Shown here piece by piece: positions 7,296-16,480 of a stretch of 51,916 bases of DNA; the first letter of the stretch is position 1, and each line of letters opens with the position of its first letter. A model generated the notes under the pieces. The model ran no database searches, was not told the DNA's origin, and saw only the letters and a program-made list of their open reading frames with translations. A program made the position numbers and the translations under genes. The DNA comes from an uncultured Clostridia bacterium (GTDB taxonomy: Bacteria; Bacillota; SHA-98; UBA4971): positions 1 through 51,916 of the forward strand of contig FIZM01000019.1 in NCBI GenBank assembly GCA_900019985.1, read 5' to 3'.

Positions 7296-8486
7296 CTAGA
7301 AGAAATCCTTGATAAACTCATCAAGCCATCCTCTGAGATAAAACAGGGCTTTCTGAAATCCGGAAGAGAGTGATTCCCTGGCAACAAAGAACTGGGAATC
7401 TTGCGCTATGTACCGGATAATTCCTAAGGCTACTTGCGAAAGGCTGTCAGGTGCAACTCCCTTTGGTAAATCGACAGGATGACACTTCCCTATCTGTGCA
7501 GGCACGTCAAGAATCTCAGATGCCAGCTCCGAAATGCCCGGGACAGATGAACCTTGACCTGCAAAAAACACGCCGCACTGTACCAGCCCGCTGTTTCGCA
7601 CTTCGCGGGTGTTTGCTTCGATAAGCTCCATGATTTCCCGTAACCTTGCTTCGATTATCTCCCGGATGAATCCTTCTTGTTCGTTACCATTCTCCTGGCT
7701 GTAACTGCTTCTTTGCTTTATTCTCTCTGCTTCCTCAAACGGAATCTTCAAACCGATGGCGATATCATTTGTAATGTGAACCCCGCCTACAGGCACACAT
7801 GCGAACTGGATCGGGATTCCTTCGTAGAATGTTACTACCTGAGTTATCTGCCCGCCGATATCAACGACCATCGCGCCCCTTTGAGCCTGCTCATCCGTGA
7901 GGATTGCTTCTGCAACGGCTAAAGGTTCTAAGACACGATCTTCAACAGATAGGCCTGCCCGCTCCACGCTTTCTGCTATGCTTTCGAGAATCGCTGCTTG
8001 TCCTGTAATAACCTTGGCATTAACCTCTAATCTGATGCCGGTCATTCCTTCAGGATCTTGGATACCGCCCAGGCCGTCAACGATATATTCCTGAGGCAGC
8101 ACCGCAATTATCTCTCGGTCAGGTGGTACAGCAAGCACGCTTGCACCGTCAAGCGCTTGCTTAATATCGAAGGCAGTAACTCGCCAATCATCTCCTGAGG
8201 TAGCCGTCATACCGTGACTGGTTGCGCATGATATGCGAATCGCGGGGACACCCACGAATACACTGCGTATGTTAACGCCTGCCATACGAGTTGCACGTTT
8301 ATTGGCAGTTGCTATCGCAGAGGCAACTTGGTCAATATCCACAATAACTCCGCGACGGAGGCCTTGGCACGGCTCTTCTCCCACGCCCAGAACGTCGATT
8401 TCGCCTTCGTCCCGCACTCTGGCGATGACCTCTGTTACCCGTGTAGCGCCAATATCTAAGCCGGCAACGATACTGTTATGAGACAT
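7296..8486 (-). CDS. ftsA: cell division protein FtsA
   Basis: FtsA is an actin-like ATPase that anchors FtsZ polymers to the membrane. The N-terminal phosphate-binding segment VAGLDIGATRVTEVI, the 1C subdomain that includes the HGMTAT loop, and the second phosphate loop MVVDIGGQIT are all seen. The last residues (FQKALFYLRGWLDEFIKDFF) form a likely amphipathic membrane-binding helix. At 396 residues it is slightly shorter than many homologues. An AGGAGG ribosome binding site is present. It overlaps no neighbour; ftsZ follows after 34 bp. Confidence 0.97.
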   Translation of the reverse strand: MSHNSIVAGLDIGATRVTEVIARVRDEGEIDVLGVGEEPCQGLRRGVIVDIDQVASAIATANKRATRMAGVNIRSVFVGVPAIRISCATSHGMTATSGDDWRVTAFDIKQALDGASVLAVPPDREIIAVLPQEYIVDGLGGIQDPEGMTGIRLEVNAKVITGQAAILESIAESVERAGLSVEDRVLEPLAVAEAILTDEQAQRGAMVVDIGGQITQVVTFYEGIPIQFACVPVGGVHITNDIAIGLKIPFEEAERIKQRSSYSQENGNEQEGFIREIIEARLREIMELIEANTREVRNSGLVQCGVFFAGQGSSVPGISELASEILDVPAQIGKCHPVDLPKGVAPDSLSQVALGIIRYIAQDSQFFVARESLSSGFQKALFYLRGWLDEFIKDFF

Positions 8487-8489
8487 AGA

Positions 8490-8636
8490 CTACCTCCTGT
8501 ATCCATTACACAATGAATTCAACGTTTTCCACATAACTCCTTTTCTCTTAGGATCTTCTTTTAAGCTGCGTATAAAGACATGATCTTCGGAAGCCTCAGT
8601 TTTGCCCGAGAATACGTCAATGCCAAGCTTATCCAC
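8490..8636 (-). CDS. candidate 48-residue small protein upstream of ftsA
   Basis: A 48-codon frame opens at GTG 8636 in the 205-bp gap between divIB and ftsA. Its end runs through the ftsA ribosome binding site, so the stop lies three bases before the ftsA start. The product is charged and ends KRKGVMWKTLNSLCNGYRR. The frame stays open upstream to a stop inside divIB but has no other start codon. No strong ribosome binding site precedes the GTG. It may be a small gene coupled to ftsA, a decayed gene or chance. A TATAAT lies at 8665-8670 on the same strand. Confidence 0.2.
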   Translation of the reverse strand: MDKLGIDVFSGKTEASEDHVFIRSLKEDPKRKGVMWKTLNSLCNGYRR

Positions 8637-8691
8637 TGTTTGTAGGAGCCTTGATTTCCTATAAATTATACTATAGCTTAGGTCCTTCTTA

Positions 8692-9474
8692 CTAGTTTTT
8701 ATCTCTTATTACAGGTCTTTTCGGAAACCGTACATCAATGTAGGTTGCATGACGGTTTTCTTCATCCAACTTGAGTAAGAGGGAATACAAGACATCCAGG
8801 CGTGTAAAATACTCTTCTTCCGATCCTGTCCCCAGCGTTACCCAGGTGCCGGATTGCAGATAGATCGAAACGCCGGTTGCATCGGAATATGTTATCTCTG
8901 ACACTTCTCTGGCAAGGTTCGGAGGAAGGACGGTTGCAACGCGGAGAATTGAATCAAGCCCGGGACATTCAATCCGCTTTCCCACCAATACTTGTTGCGG
9001 CTTGACTCCCGTTATAAGAGGGGGATCATGTGCACCGTAGGATTCGGTAATCGCCATAGCAAAACCTTCGGTATCTACAAGGACGTAGTACCCTGAATAA
9101 GGCATTACTGCAACTTGAGCACGCTCTGTCACATTAAGCACAAGGGTAGATGGGAGCTTGCGCTGGATTGAAACCTTGTCCACTTTCGGATGAGCCTCGA
9201 TTTTTTCACTCAACTCAACTAAGTCTACATCAAAGATATTAATGCCTTTTACGTAGTCACTAAGGAGTGTAATCTCATTGGATGGAATTGTTGTAAGCCC
9301 CAAGACATCTATCTGCTCTACCAAGAAAAAGGAGGATTTGAGAAATCCAAAACATGTCCCTGCCAGGAACAAAAGGATCATGGCTAAAGGTATCAGTCTT
9401 GAAGGTGTTTTCTTTTTCTCCTGATAAAGCCTTTCCTCATAAAGCTCTGTATTGTCCACAGTAGAGACTCCCAT
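8692..9474 (-). CDS. divIB: cell division protein DivIB/FtsQ
   Basis: DivIB/FtsQ is a bitopic membrane protein of the divisome that forms a complex with FtsL and DivIC/FtsB. The 260-residue product has a short cytoplasmic N-terminus and one transmembrane span at about 26-45. A POTRA domain (about 50-118, ending with RKLPSTLVLNVTER) and a beta domain with the typical YYVLVDTEGFA motif follow. The start ATG overlaps the murA stop (TAATG), implying translational coupling. Confidence 0.93.
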   Translation of the reverse strand: MGVSTVDNTELYEERLYQEKKKTPSRLIPLAMILLFLAGTCFGFLKSSFFLVEQIDVLGLTTIPSNEITLLSDYVKGINIFDVDLVELSEKIEAHPKVDKVSIQRKLPSTLVLNVTERAQVAVMPYSGYYVLVDTEGFAMAITESYGAHDPPLITGVKPQQVLVGKRIECPGLDSILRVATVLPPNLAREVSEITYSDATGVSIYLQSGTWVTLGTGSEEEYFTRLDVLYSLLLKLDEENRHATYIDVRFPKRPVIRDKN

Positions 9475-10754
9475 TATCCTGCCTGGCGCTTTTTTGTCAC
9501 ATCTATTCGTTCAATTGAAGCGCCTAATAGGCTGAGTTTTCCGGGAAGGTCTTCATATCCCCGATCAATGTGGTCAATTCCACTTATCTCAGTAACACCT
9601 TCAGCAGCCAGAGCCGCAAGGATTAAAGCAGCTCCTCCCCGAAGATCCGGTGCTTCCAGCGTGGTGCCGTGCAGGGTAGGAACTCCCGTTACGATGGCTT
9701 GCTTTCCGTCTACAGTTACCTTAGCCCCCATTTTTGTCAACTCTTCAGTATACTTAAACCTCAGTGGGAAGACGCCTTCAATAATCTCAGACGTCCCTTC
9801 CGACAAGCTCATTGCAGCAACAAACTGGGGCTGCACATCTGTGGGAAATCCCGGATAAGGCATTGTTCTGATATTGGATGCGCGCAACCTGGTTTTCGGG
9901 CATCTCCTAACAATCACGTAGGTGTCCCCTTCTATTATCTCTACCCCTGTCTCCCTAAGCTTGGAAATCAGAGCCTGCTGGTGCTCAGGGATGGTGTTTT
10001 CAATGCGGGCTTCGCCCCCTGCTACCGCTATGGCGGTCATAAAGGTACCTGCTTCTATCCGATCAGGGATAACCGTATAGTCAGTTGCGCCAAGCTCCTT
10101 AACACCTTCAATCTTAATCGTATCAGTCCCTGCCCCTTTAATGTTTGCACCTAGGCGATTGAGGAAGTTTTGTTCATCTATTATCTCAGGCTCTCTTGCC
10201 GCGTTTCGTATTACCGTTGTCCCTTCAGCCAGACAGGCTGCAGTCATAATGTTTTCAGTCGCACCTACACTGGGCACATCCAGAAGGATTTCGGCGCCTT
10301 TTAACGCAGACGCCTTGGCTGATACATAACCGCATTCTTCTTTAATCTCAGCACCTAGGGCTGCAAAACCTTTCAGGTGTAGGTCAATGGGACGAGGCCC
10401 GATATTACATCCCCCGGGTTGTCTCGTCTTCACATACCCGAACCGTGCCAGAAGAGGTCCCATTACTTGAATGGAGGCACGCATCCTGATTACCAGTTCT
10501 TCAGAGGGTTCCAGCCTGTTCACACCTCGTGGGTCTATGATAACGCAGCCGTCTTGTTGGAAATCGGCTACTGCCCCCAGTCCCCTTAAAACACCGGCCA
10601 TGGTGTTCACATCAGCAATCTGCGGGATGCCTGTGAGCCTGCAAGGCCCTCCCGCTAACAATGATGCAGCCATTATTTTCAATGCCGCGTTCTTTGCGCC
10701 GCTTACCGTAACCCGTCCGCTGAGCGGCCCCGAGCCGGTAATCTTCAGTATCAC
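9474..10754 (-). CDS. murA: UDP-N-acetylglucosamine 1-carboxyvinyltransferase MurA
   Basis: MurA performs the first committed step of peptidoglycan synthesis, transferring enolpyruvate from PEP to UDP-GlcNAc in the cytosol. The 426-residue protein has the N-terminal SGAKNAALKI motif and the catalytic loop PGGCNIGPRPIDLH with Cys116. That cysteine predicts fosfomycin sensitivity. A GTG start follows GGAGGTG by eight bases. The gene lies between murB and divIB in the dcw cluster. Confidence 0.97.
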   Translation of the reverse strand: MILKITGSGPLSGRVTVSGAKNAALKIMAASLLAGGPCRLTGIPQIADVNTMAGVLRGLGAVADFQQDGCVIIDPRGVNRLEPSEELVIRMRASIQVMGPLLARFGYVKTRQPGGCNIGPRPIDLHLKGFAALGAEIKEECGYVSAKASALKGAEILLDVPSVGATENIMTAACLAEGTTVIRNAAREPEIIDEQNFLNRLGANIKGAGTDTIKIEGVKELGATDYTVIPDRIEAGTFMTAIAVAGGEARIENTIPEHQQALISKLRETGVEIIEGDTYVIVRRCPKTRLRASNIRTMPYPGFPTDVQPQFVAAMSLSEGTSEIIEGVFPLRFKYTEELTKMGAKVTVDGKQAIVTGVPTLHGTTLEAPDLRGGAALILAALAAEGVTEISGIDHIDRGYEDLPGKLSLLGASIERIDVTKKRQAG

Positions 10755-10775
10755 AGCGGAGTCACCTCCACACGT

Positions 10776-11687
10776 CTACCCGCCAAGGATTCTTACCTCA
10801 GGTTCGAGCGTGACTTTGAACTTGGAATAGACGACTTCCTGCACATGGTTCATGAGAGAAATCACGTCTTTTGCAGTGGCGCCTCCGTTATTCACGATAA
10901 AATTGGCATGAAGCTCCGAAACCTGGGCGCCGCCGACTCTGACTCCTTTGAGTCCGGCTGCATCTATAAACCTGCCGGCCCCCTGACCTTCGGGATTCTT
11001 GAATGCACACCCTGCACTGGGTAAGCTCAAAGGTTGACTGGATGCACGCCTTATTAGGTATTCCTTCATCAGTTCTTGGACATCTTCCGGTGAATCTTCT
11101 TTTAGGGAGAAGTCTACCTCAACAAGGATGAGAGGCTCAGAAAGGACGCGGGTGGTTTTCGTTCCCGGTTCAAGATCCTCCCTGCTCAACCTCATTTGAT
11201 GTCCGTCGTAGGTGATAGCCTCTGCCGCGTCAACAAGGTCAGCCATGAATCCACCGAAAGCTGCTGCGTTCATTGTCACGGCTCCACCAACCGTTCCAGG
11301 GATCCCGCTGGCAAACTCCAAGCCGGAGAGGCCTTTCTGTGCAGCTTCCTTACACACTTCAGGCAACAGTGCGCCTGCCCCACATCGCAATATGCCGTTT
11401 TTCAGGCGATCAACATGTGAAATGGTATTTGCAATCTTGATTACGACTCCCCTAATTCCCTCATCCTTGACCAGAAGATTAGTGCCTGCGCCTATGACGT
11501 AGAAAGGCGTCTGCATGTCAGAGAGGGCTTTGATGAGAGTCAAAAGATCCGGGATGTCCCGGGGAACGACTAGAACATCAGCAGGCCCTCCAATGCGAAA
11601 GGAGGTGTGTTTGGACATAGGTTCATTGGCGTGCACGGATCCGCATACTATGTTTTTTAGCTGTGATGCCAGGGCTGTTCCGTTCAC
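10776..11687 (-). CDS. murB: UDP-N-acetylenolpyruvoylglucosamine reductase MurB
   Basis: MurB reduces the MurA product to UDP-MurNAc with NADPH and FAD. The 303-residue protein shows the FAD-binding segments HTSFRIGGPAD, VIGAGTNLLV and SGIPGTVGGAV. It also has the short type II-like C-terminus. The usual catalytic motif GSxFKNP appears as GCAFKNP, so Cys227 replaces the proton-donating serine; some MurB groups do carry cysteine here. The GTG start overlaps the murC stop. Confidence 0.96.
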   Translation of the reverse strand: MNGTALASQLKNIVCGSVHANEPMSKHTSFRIGGPADVLVVPRDIPDLLTLIKALSDMQTPFYVIGAGTNLLVKDEGIRGVVIKIANTISHVDRLKNGILRCGAGALLPEVCKEAAQKGLSGLEFASGIPGTVGGAVTMNAAAFGGFMADLVDAAEAITYDGHQMRLSREDLEPGTKTTRVLSEPLILVEVDFSLKEDSPEDVQELMKEYLIRRASSQPLSLPSAGCAFKNPEGQGAGRFIDAAGLKGVRVGGAQVSELHANFIVNNGGATAKDVISLMNHVQEVVYSKFKVTLEPEVRILGG

Positions 11688-13126
11688 TTATCTCTCATCC
11701 TTTGCACAAATTCTCTGGCTACAGAGTCTATATTTCCTGCACCCATAGTCACGACTATATCATTGGGTTTTACAAGGCCTATCAGCGTCTCTGGGATTTC
11801 ATTAATATTCTTGACGAAAATTGTTCTCGGATTGCTATTCTTCTTTATCGCTTCTGCAAGTCCTTCACCTGTTATGCCGGGTAGAGGTTTTTCACCTGTA
11901 CCTTTGTGGTAAATGTCGGTTACTACTACAATGTCAGCATCGGAAAATGCCTTTGCGAATCTGTCAAAAAGCATTTGAGTCCTGGTAAACCTTTGCGGCT
12001 GGAACACCACAATAAGTGTTCTTTTGTAGGTTTCTTTAAGAGCTGATATAGTTGCCTTAATCTCAAGTGGGTGGTGCGCATAGTCATCCAGCACTAAGAT
12101 GTCATCGATTTCTCCTATAAACTCTAAGCGTCGTTTTGCACCCTGGAATTTGCCTAAGCTATCTGCGATTTGTTGGAATGGAATGCCGAGTTCAAGCCCG
12201 ACTGCGATAGATGCCAAAGCATTGCATATATTATGCCTCCCAGGCACAACAAGTTCCACATTTCCCAGTAAAGTTCCGTCAGAAACTACTTGAAATCCAT
12301 AGCCTCTGCTTCTCACCACCGGGTTAACAGCCTTTAGACTGCCGTTTTCAAGGCCAAATAGACGTTTTCTCAAGGCTAGGCCTTTCGCTATCTTCATTAA
12401 CCTGGGATCATCAGCAAACAGAACAGCCAAATCAGATTCGTCCATACTGTGGAGAAACGTAGCAAATGCCCAATTTATGGAATCCGAGTCTTTATAGTAG
12501 TCAAGATGGTCATCGTCAACATTTGTTACCACTGCAATTCTTGGCTTTATCTTGAGGAATGAGCCGTAGGCTTCGTCTGCTTCCACTACTATGAAATCAC
12601 CGTCTCCGTGCCTACCGCCCATGGGAACGTGTTGGGCTTCCTCCCCCAGAATCACAGTGGGGTCTAAGCCTGCCTCAATCAGCATCGTCCCTATCATTGA
12701 TGATGTCGTAGTCTTACCGTGCGTACCTGTAACAGCGATCCCATACTTAGAAGCTACGAGTTCTCCCAAGACTTCAGCTCTGGTCATGACAGGGATTCCA
12801 CTTTGAACAGCCGCATTAACCTCTACATTGTCCTGGGGCACCGCAGCGCTGATCACGGCAATATCTGCGCCTTCAACATTTGACGGATCATGGCCTACGT
12901 AAACCGAAGCCCCGAGACTTTCAAGGTACTCCAGCCGCCAAGAAGGTGAAATATCGCTGCCACTTACAGAGCAGCCCATTTCAAGGAGGACTTTGGCTAT
13001 TGAGCTCATTCCATGTCCTCCGATGCCTATGAAGTGGATTCTACCTTTCGACTTTATGAAGTTAAGTTTCGCCAAAGTACATCCTGCTTTCCAGGGATCT
13101 ATACATTTCGGTGTAGATCCACGCAT
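11684..13126 (-). CDS. murC: UDP-N-acetylmuramate--L-alanine ligase MurC
   Basis: MurC is the ATP-dependent ligase that adds L-Ala to UDP-MurNAc. It has the N-terminal HFIGIGGHGMSSIAK nucleotide-binding motif, the ATP loop TGTHGKTTTSSM and the YAHHPLEI segment typical of Mur ligases. The ATG at 13126 gives 480 residues. A TTG at 13075, preceded by AGGA with six bases between, would give 463 residues and start closer to the conserved region, so the true start may be there. It is the first of four Mur/division genes with very tight spacing (murC-murB-murA-divIB). Confidence 0.96.
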   Translation of the reverse strand: MRGSTPKCIDPWKAGCTLAKLNFIKSKGRIHFIGIGGHGMSSIAKVLLEMGCSVSGSDISPSWRLEYLESLGASVYVGHDPSNVEGADIAVISAAVPQDNVEVNAAVQSGIPVMTRAEVLGELVASKYGIAVTGTHGKTTTSSMIGTMLIEAGLDPTVILGEEAQHVPMGGRHGDGDFIVVEADEAYGSFLKIKPRIAVVTNVDDDHLDYYKDSDSINWAFATFLHSMDESDLAVLFADDPRLMKIAKGLALRKRLFGLENGSLKAVNPVVRSRGYGFQVVSDGTLLGNVELVVPGRHNICNALASIAVGLELGIPFQQIADSLGKFQGAKRRLEFIGEIDDILVLDDYAHHPLEIKATISALKETYKRTLIVVFQPQRFTRTQMLFDRFAKAFSDADIVVVTDIYHKGTGEKPLPGITGEGLAEAIKKNSNPRTIFVKNINEIPETLIGLVKPNDIVVTMGAGNIDSVAREFVQRMRDK

Positions 13127-13170
13127 ATTAATCCTATGCTTTACTTACTTTCTGTGCTACTTAAAGGGTT

Positions 13171-14289
13171 TTAGGCCTGTCCCTTTGACAAGGATAACAA
13201 TATATCCACTAGGTCACGAGCGGCCCCGGGCCTGCCTAGCTTCTTGGATTGTGCTGCCATGTGTTTGCGGAGTTCTCCATCATCAATGACCTTAATAATG
13301 GCTTCAAGCAAAGACTCCCGATTGAGATCTCTTTGGTTAATTACTATGGCAGCACCTGCTGCTTCCAAGGCTTTTGCGTTCTTCTCCTGATGCCCTTCAG
13401 CTGAACTGGGCAACGGAATCAAGATCGCAGGCAGCCCTCGTCCTGTGATTTCTGCGATTGATATCGCCCCTGCCCTCCCTACTACCAGGTCAGCACAGGC
13501 CATGGCATAATCCATTCGGTAAATGTAGTCTCGTACAATAAGACGCGATGTCAGCAAAGCGTCTTCGCACTTGTCTTCTAACTCCTTTATGACTCTTTCG
13601 TAGTCAAGCTTACCTGTTTGATATATAACTTGTACATCTTTGGATCTTACCAAATCCGGCATCATCTTAACTGCCGCTTTATTAATGGCTCTTGCCCCCT
13701 GGCTGCCGCCGAATATCAGTATTGTAAGACGCCGAGGATCAAGTCCGAAAGCAGCCAGCCCCTGATTTTTCGTAGTCTCCAGTATCGAGCGCCTTATCGG
13801 GTTTCCCGTCACACGTGTTCTTGCGCGTTTAGGAAGGTATCCCGCTGACTCAGGATACGTTACCGCTACCGCATCGGCTAAAAGCGAGAGGATCTTAGTA
13901 GTGTACCCGGGCAAGGCGTTTTGCTCATGGATCATAGTAGGTATACGAAGGAGCCATGCTGCCAGCACGACAGGGCCTGACACATAGCCTCCTGTTCCAA
14001 CTACAACATCAGGTTTGAACCTTTTCAGTATAGCCCTTGCTTGAAAAACGCTTCTTGCTGCACGGTACGCCGTCTTCAGCGTATCCAGGGACAGCTTTCG
14101 CCGGAACCCTGCAACGTCAATAAAGGCCAGCTCAAAGCCTTCTTTAGGAACGATATCAGCTTCCAGCCCCCTTTCTGTGCCGATGAAAATAACCTTGGCA
14201 TCAGGGACCTTTTCAAGAAGGGTTTTTGCTATTGTTATCCCAGGGTATATATGTCCTCCGGTTCCGCCGCCGGCAATTGTCACTTTCAC
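13171..14289 (-). CDS. murG: undecaprenyldiphospho-muramoylpentapeptide GlcNAc transferase MurG
   Basis: MurG is the membrane-associated glycosyltransferase that turns lipid I into lipid II. The N-terminal AGGGTGGHIYPGI motif, VVGTGGYVSGP, HEQNALPG and the UDP-GlcNAc site IFGGSQGARAIN are all present, with the late signature VGRAGAISIAE. GTG at 14289 is favoured, with GAGG eight bases before it; GTG 14298 overlaps that site and the ftsW stop. The product is about 372 residues. Confidence 0.96.
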   Translation of the reverse strand: MKVTIAGGGTGGHIYPGITIAKTLLEKVPDAKVIFIGTERGLEADIVPKEGFELAFIDVAGFRRKLSLDTLKTAYRAARSVFQARAILKRFKPDVVVGTGGYVSGPVVLAAWLLRIPTMIHEQNALPGYTTKILSLLADAVAVTYPESAGYLPKRARTRVTGNPIRRSILETTKNQGLAAFGLDPRRLTILIFGGSQGARAINKAAVKMMPDLVRSKDVQVIYQTGKLDYERVIKELEDKCEDALLTSRLIVRDYIYRMDYAMACADLVVGRAGAISIAEITGRGLPAILIPLPSSAEGHQEKNAKALEAAGAAIVINQRDLNRESLLEAIIKVIDDGELRKHMAAQSKKLGRPGAARDLVDILLSLSKGQA

Positions 14290-14294
14290 TGTAT

Positions 14295-15428
14295 TCACCT
14301 CAAAGCCGAGTGCTTAGAAATGTTAAGAAGCACTCCGATGGCAGCAAGTGTCGTTACCAGGGATGACCCGCCTGAACTTATAAGAGGCAACGTGATGCCT
14401 GTTATCGGCAAAGCTCCGGAAACGACGCCTATATTGATTATTGCCTGGGAGACTATCATAGTAGTTATCCCTACTGCAAGTAGTTTCCCAAAAGGGTCTT
14501 CTGTGGCAATGGCTATACGTAAGCCGCGCCACGCAAACAGGAAATAAAGAATAAGCACGAAAGCAGCCCCGACAAAACCAAGCTCCTCTCCGATAATAGC
14601 AAAGATAAAGTCTGTATGCTGCATCGGGAGGTAAAGGAATTTCTGCCTGCTCCTCCCCAATCCTACACCGAAGAGGCCGCCTGAGCCTAATGCAAGGAGC
14701 GACTGGATAATGTGGAATCCGGAGCCCAACGGGTCTTCCCATGGGTCCAGGAAAGCCAGGAAACGTCTTGCCCGATAAGGGGCTGCAATAGCCATGGCAC
14801 CAAGTGCAGGAAGCCCCAAGGCAGCCAGTGAGGCAAGGTGAAGGATGCTGGCTCCTGCCGCGAACATCATGACAAAAGATACGGCAAGGACTGTGCCTGC
14901 AGTACCGAAGTCAGGCTCAAGGACAATGAGGCCGAATACTATCCCTACGATAATCAACGGCGGCAGCAATCCCCTGGTGAACAGGTGCATCTTTCCTATA
15001 CGGTTTGACAGGAAACTTGCCATGAACAGGACCATTGCGAGTTTCGCCACTTCTGAGGGCTGGAATGTCAAAGGCCCTATATCAAGCCATCTTCTTGAGC
15101 CTCGGATCGCTGTACCGAACCCAGGCACAAGGACTACAAGGAGCAAGAGGAGCGCTACGATGAGAACTGGCCATGCCAGCTTCCTCCAGCTATCGTAGTC
15201 GATTTGCATCGTAACAATCATTGCAAAAACGCCAATGGCTGCCCATGCCAGTTGACGCTTGAGGAAGTAGTACGTGTCGCCATAGGTTGCCCGCGCAGTT
15301 ACGGAGCTTGCGCTGAAAACCATAACTACACCTATACTCAACAAGGTGAGGGTAATCAAAAAGATGACTATATCAGGCGGATAACTCGCACCGGATTTTC
15401 GCTTGCGGGTAACAACCTTTCGGCTCAT
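14295..15428 (-). CDS. ftsW: SEDS peptidoglycan polymerase FtsW/SpoVE
   Basis: This SEDS-family protein with about ten membrane spans polymerises lipid II at the septum or spore cortex together with a class B PBP. The 377 residues include the family segments VFSASS near the N-terminus, LEPDFGTA, the FLYLPMQHTDFIFAIIGEELG stretch and the final PLISSGGSSLV. AAGG precedes the ATG. Only one SEDS gene is present here, so it may serve both division and sporulation. It is separated from mraY by only 74 bp, with no murD between them. Confidence 0.94.
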   Translation of the reverse strand: MSRKVVTRKRKSGASYPPDIVIFLITLTLLSIGVVMVFSASSVTARATYGDTYYFLKRQLAWAAIGVFAMIVTMQIDYDSWRKLAWPVLIVALLLLLVVLVPGFGTAIRGSRRWLDIGPLTFQPSEVAKLAMVLFMASFLSNRIGKMHLFTRGLLPPLIIVGIVFGLIVLEPDFGTAGTVLAVSFVMMFAAGASILHLASLAALGLPALGAMAIAAPYRARRFLAFLDPWEDPLGSGFHIIQSLLALGSGGLFGVGLGRSRQKFLYLPMQHTDFIFAIIGEELGFVGAAFVLILYFLFAWRGLRIAIATEDPFGKLLAVGITTMIVSQAIINIGVVSGALPITGITLPLISSGGSSLVTTLAAIGVLLNISKHSALR

Positions 15429-15502
15429 AACATCTACCTTCCCTCGCGGCTACCGCTAACTCCGGTTATCGCGAGGCCACATCTCCTTTGCTGGTTAGAT
15501 TG

Positions 15503-16480
15503 CTACTTGGCTGCCCAATACTTAAACAGGACCCAAAAACCAAGGAGTGAGAATACAAATCCCAGAATCCAGAATCTGGTTACTACTTTAGGCTCTTTCC
15601 ATCCTGACAGCTCAAAATGGTGGTGGATAGGGCTCATCTTGAAAACCCTTTTGCCTCGGGTAAGTCTGAAGTATGTGACCTGGATTATCACAGACAGCGC
15701 CTCAAGGACAAAGACCCCGCCTATGATAACCAGGAGAAACTCTGTCTTCGTGAGAATCGCCAGGCTGCCTATGGCCGCTCCTAATGCCAGAGAGCCGGTG
15801 TCCCCCATTATTACCTGTGCAGGATGGCAGTTAAACCATGCAAAGCCTATGCAGGCACCTGCTACCGCAGAAGCGAAAACGCTAAGGTCCTGCCTGCCAA
15901 ATACTGCTGCAACAATGCAGTACGTAACACAGGCCAAGGCTGATGTGCCTGCAGCCAATCCATCAAGGCCGTCAGTTAGGTTTACTGCGTTGGACACCCC
16001 TATCATTACAAAGATCACAAACAATGAATACCCGGCTATTCCCAGATCCGGCCTAAAAGAGGTAAAAGGTATTACCACACCGGTTCCAAGGGTAGGCTCA
16101 GTTGCTACATATATTCCAAGGAGGCCTGATAGCAACACCTGGAAAGCAAGTTTGTACCGTGCCCTCAGCCCGAGTGGCCGCTTCAACGCAACTATGATGA
16201 AATCGTCGGCGAGGCCTATTGCCGCAAACCCAAGGGTCACAAAGAGAGCCCATGCTACGTCAAGGGTCCTTGGCGCTAAAAGGAGTGTTGACAATGAGGC
16301 GCCGAGCAGGATCATTATGCCGCCCATTGTCGGAGTGCCGGCTTTCTTAAGATGGGTGGAAGGGCCGTCCTGCCTTATTGACTGCCCCATCTTCAAAGAG
16401 GTGAACACCTCGATAGCTTTCGGGCCTATAACTAGGACTATTGCAAAAGCCAGTAGGGCTGAGTATATTTCATTCAGCAT
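15503..16480 (-). CDS. mraY: phospho-N-acetylmuramoyl-pentapeptide transferase MraY
   Basis: MraY is a polytopic membrane enzyme that transfers phospho-MurNAc-pentapeptide to undecaprenyl phosphate, making lipid I. Signatures seen are GTPTMGGIM, the DD motif in GLADDFI, NAVNLTDGLDGLA and MSPIHHHFEL near the C-terminus. GGAGG eight bases upstream fixes the ATG at 16480 (325 residues). A longer frame to 16507 lacks such a site. It overlaps the 3' end of murF by 11 bp. Confidence 0.96.
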   Translation of the reverse strand: MLNEIYSALLAFAIVLVIGPKAIEVFTSLKMGQSIRQDGPSTHLKKAGTPTMGGIMILLGASLSTLLLAPRTLDVAWALFVTLGFAAIGLADDFIIVALKRPLGLRARYKLAFQVLLSGLLGIYVATEPTLGTGVVIPFTSFRPDLGIAGYSLFVIFVMIGVSNAVNLTDGLDGLAAGTSALACVTYCIVAAVFGRQDLSVFASAVAGACIGFAWFNCHPAQVIMGDTGSLALGAAIGSLAILTKTEFLLVIIGGVFVLEALSVIIQVTYFRLTRGKRVFKMSPIHHHFELSGWKEPKVVTRFWILGFVFSLLGFWVLFKYWAAK

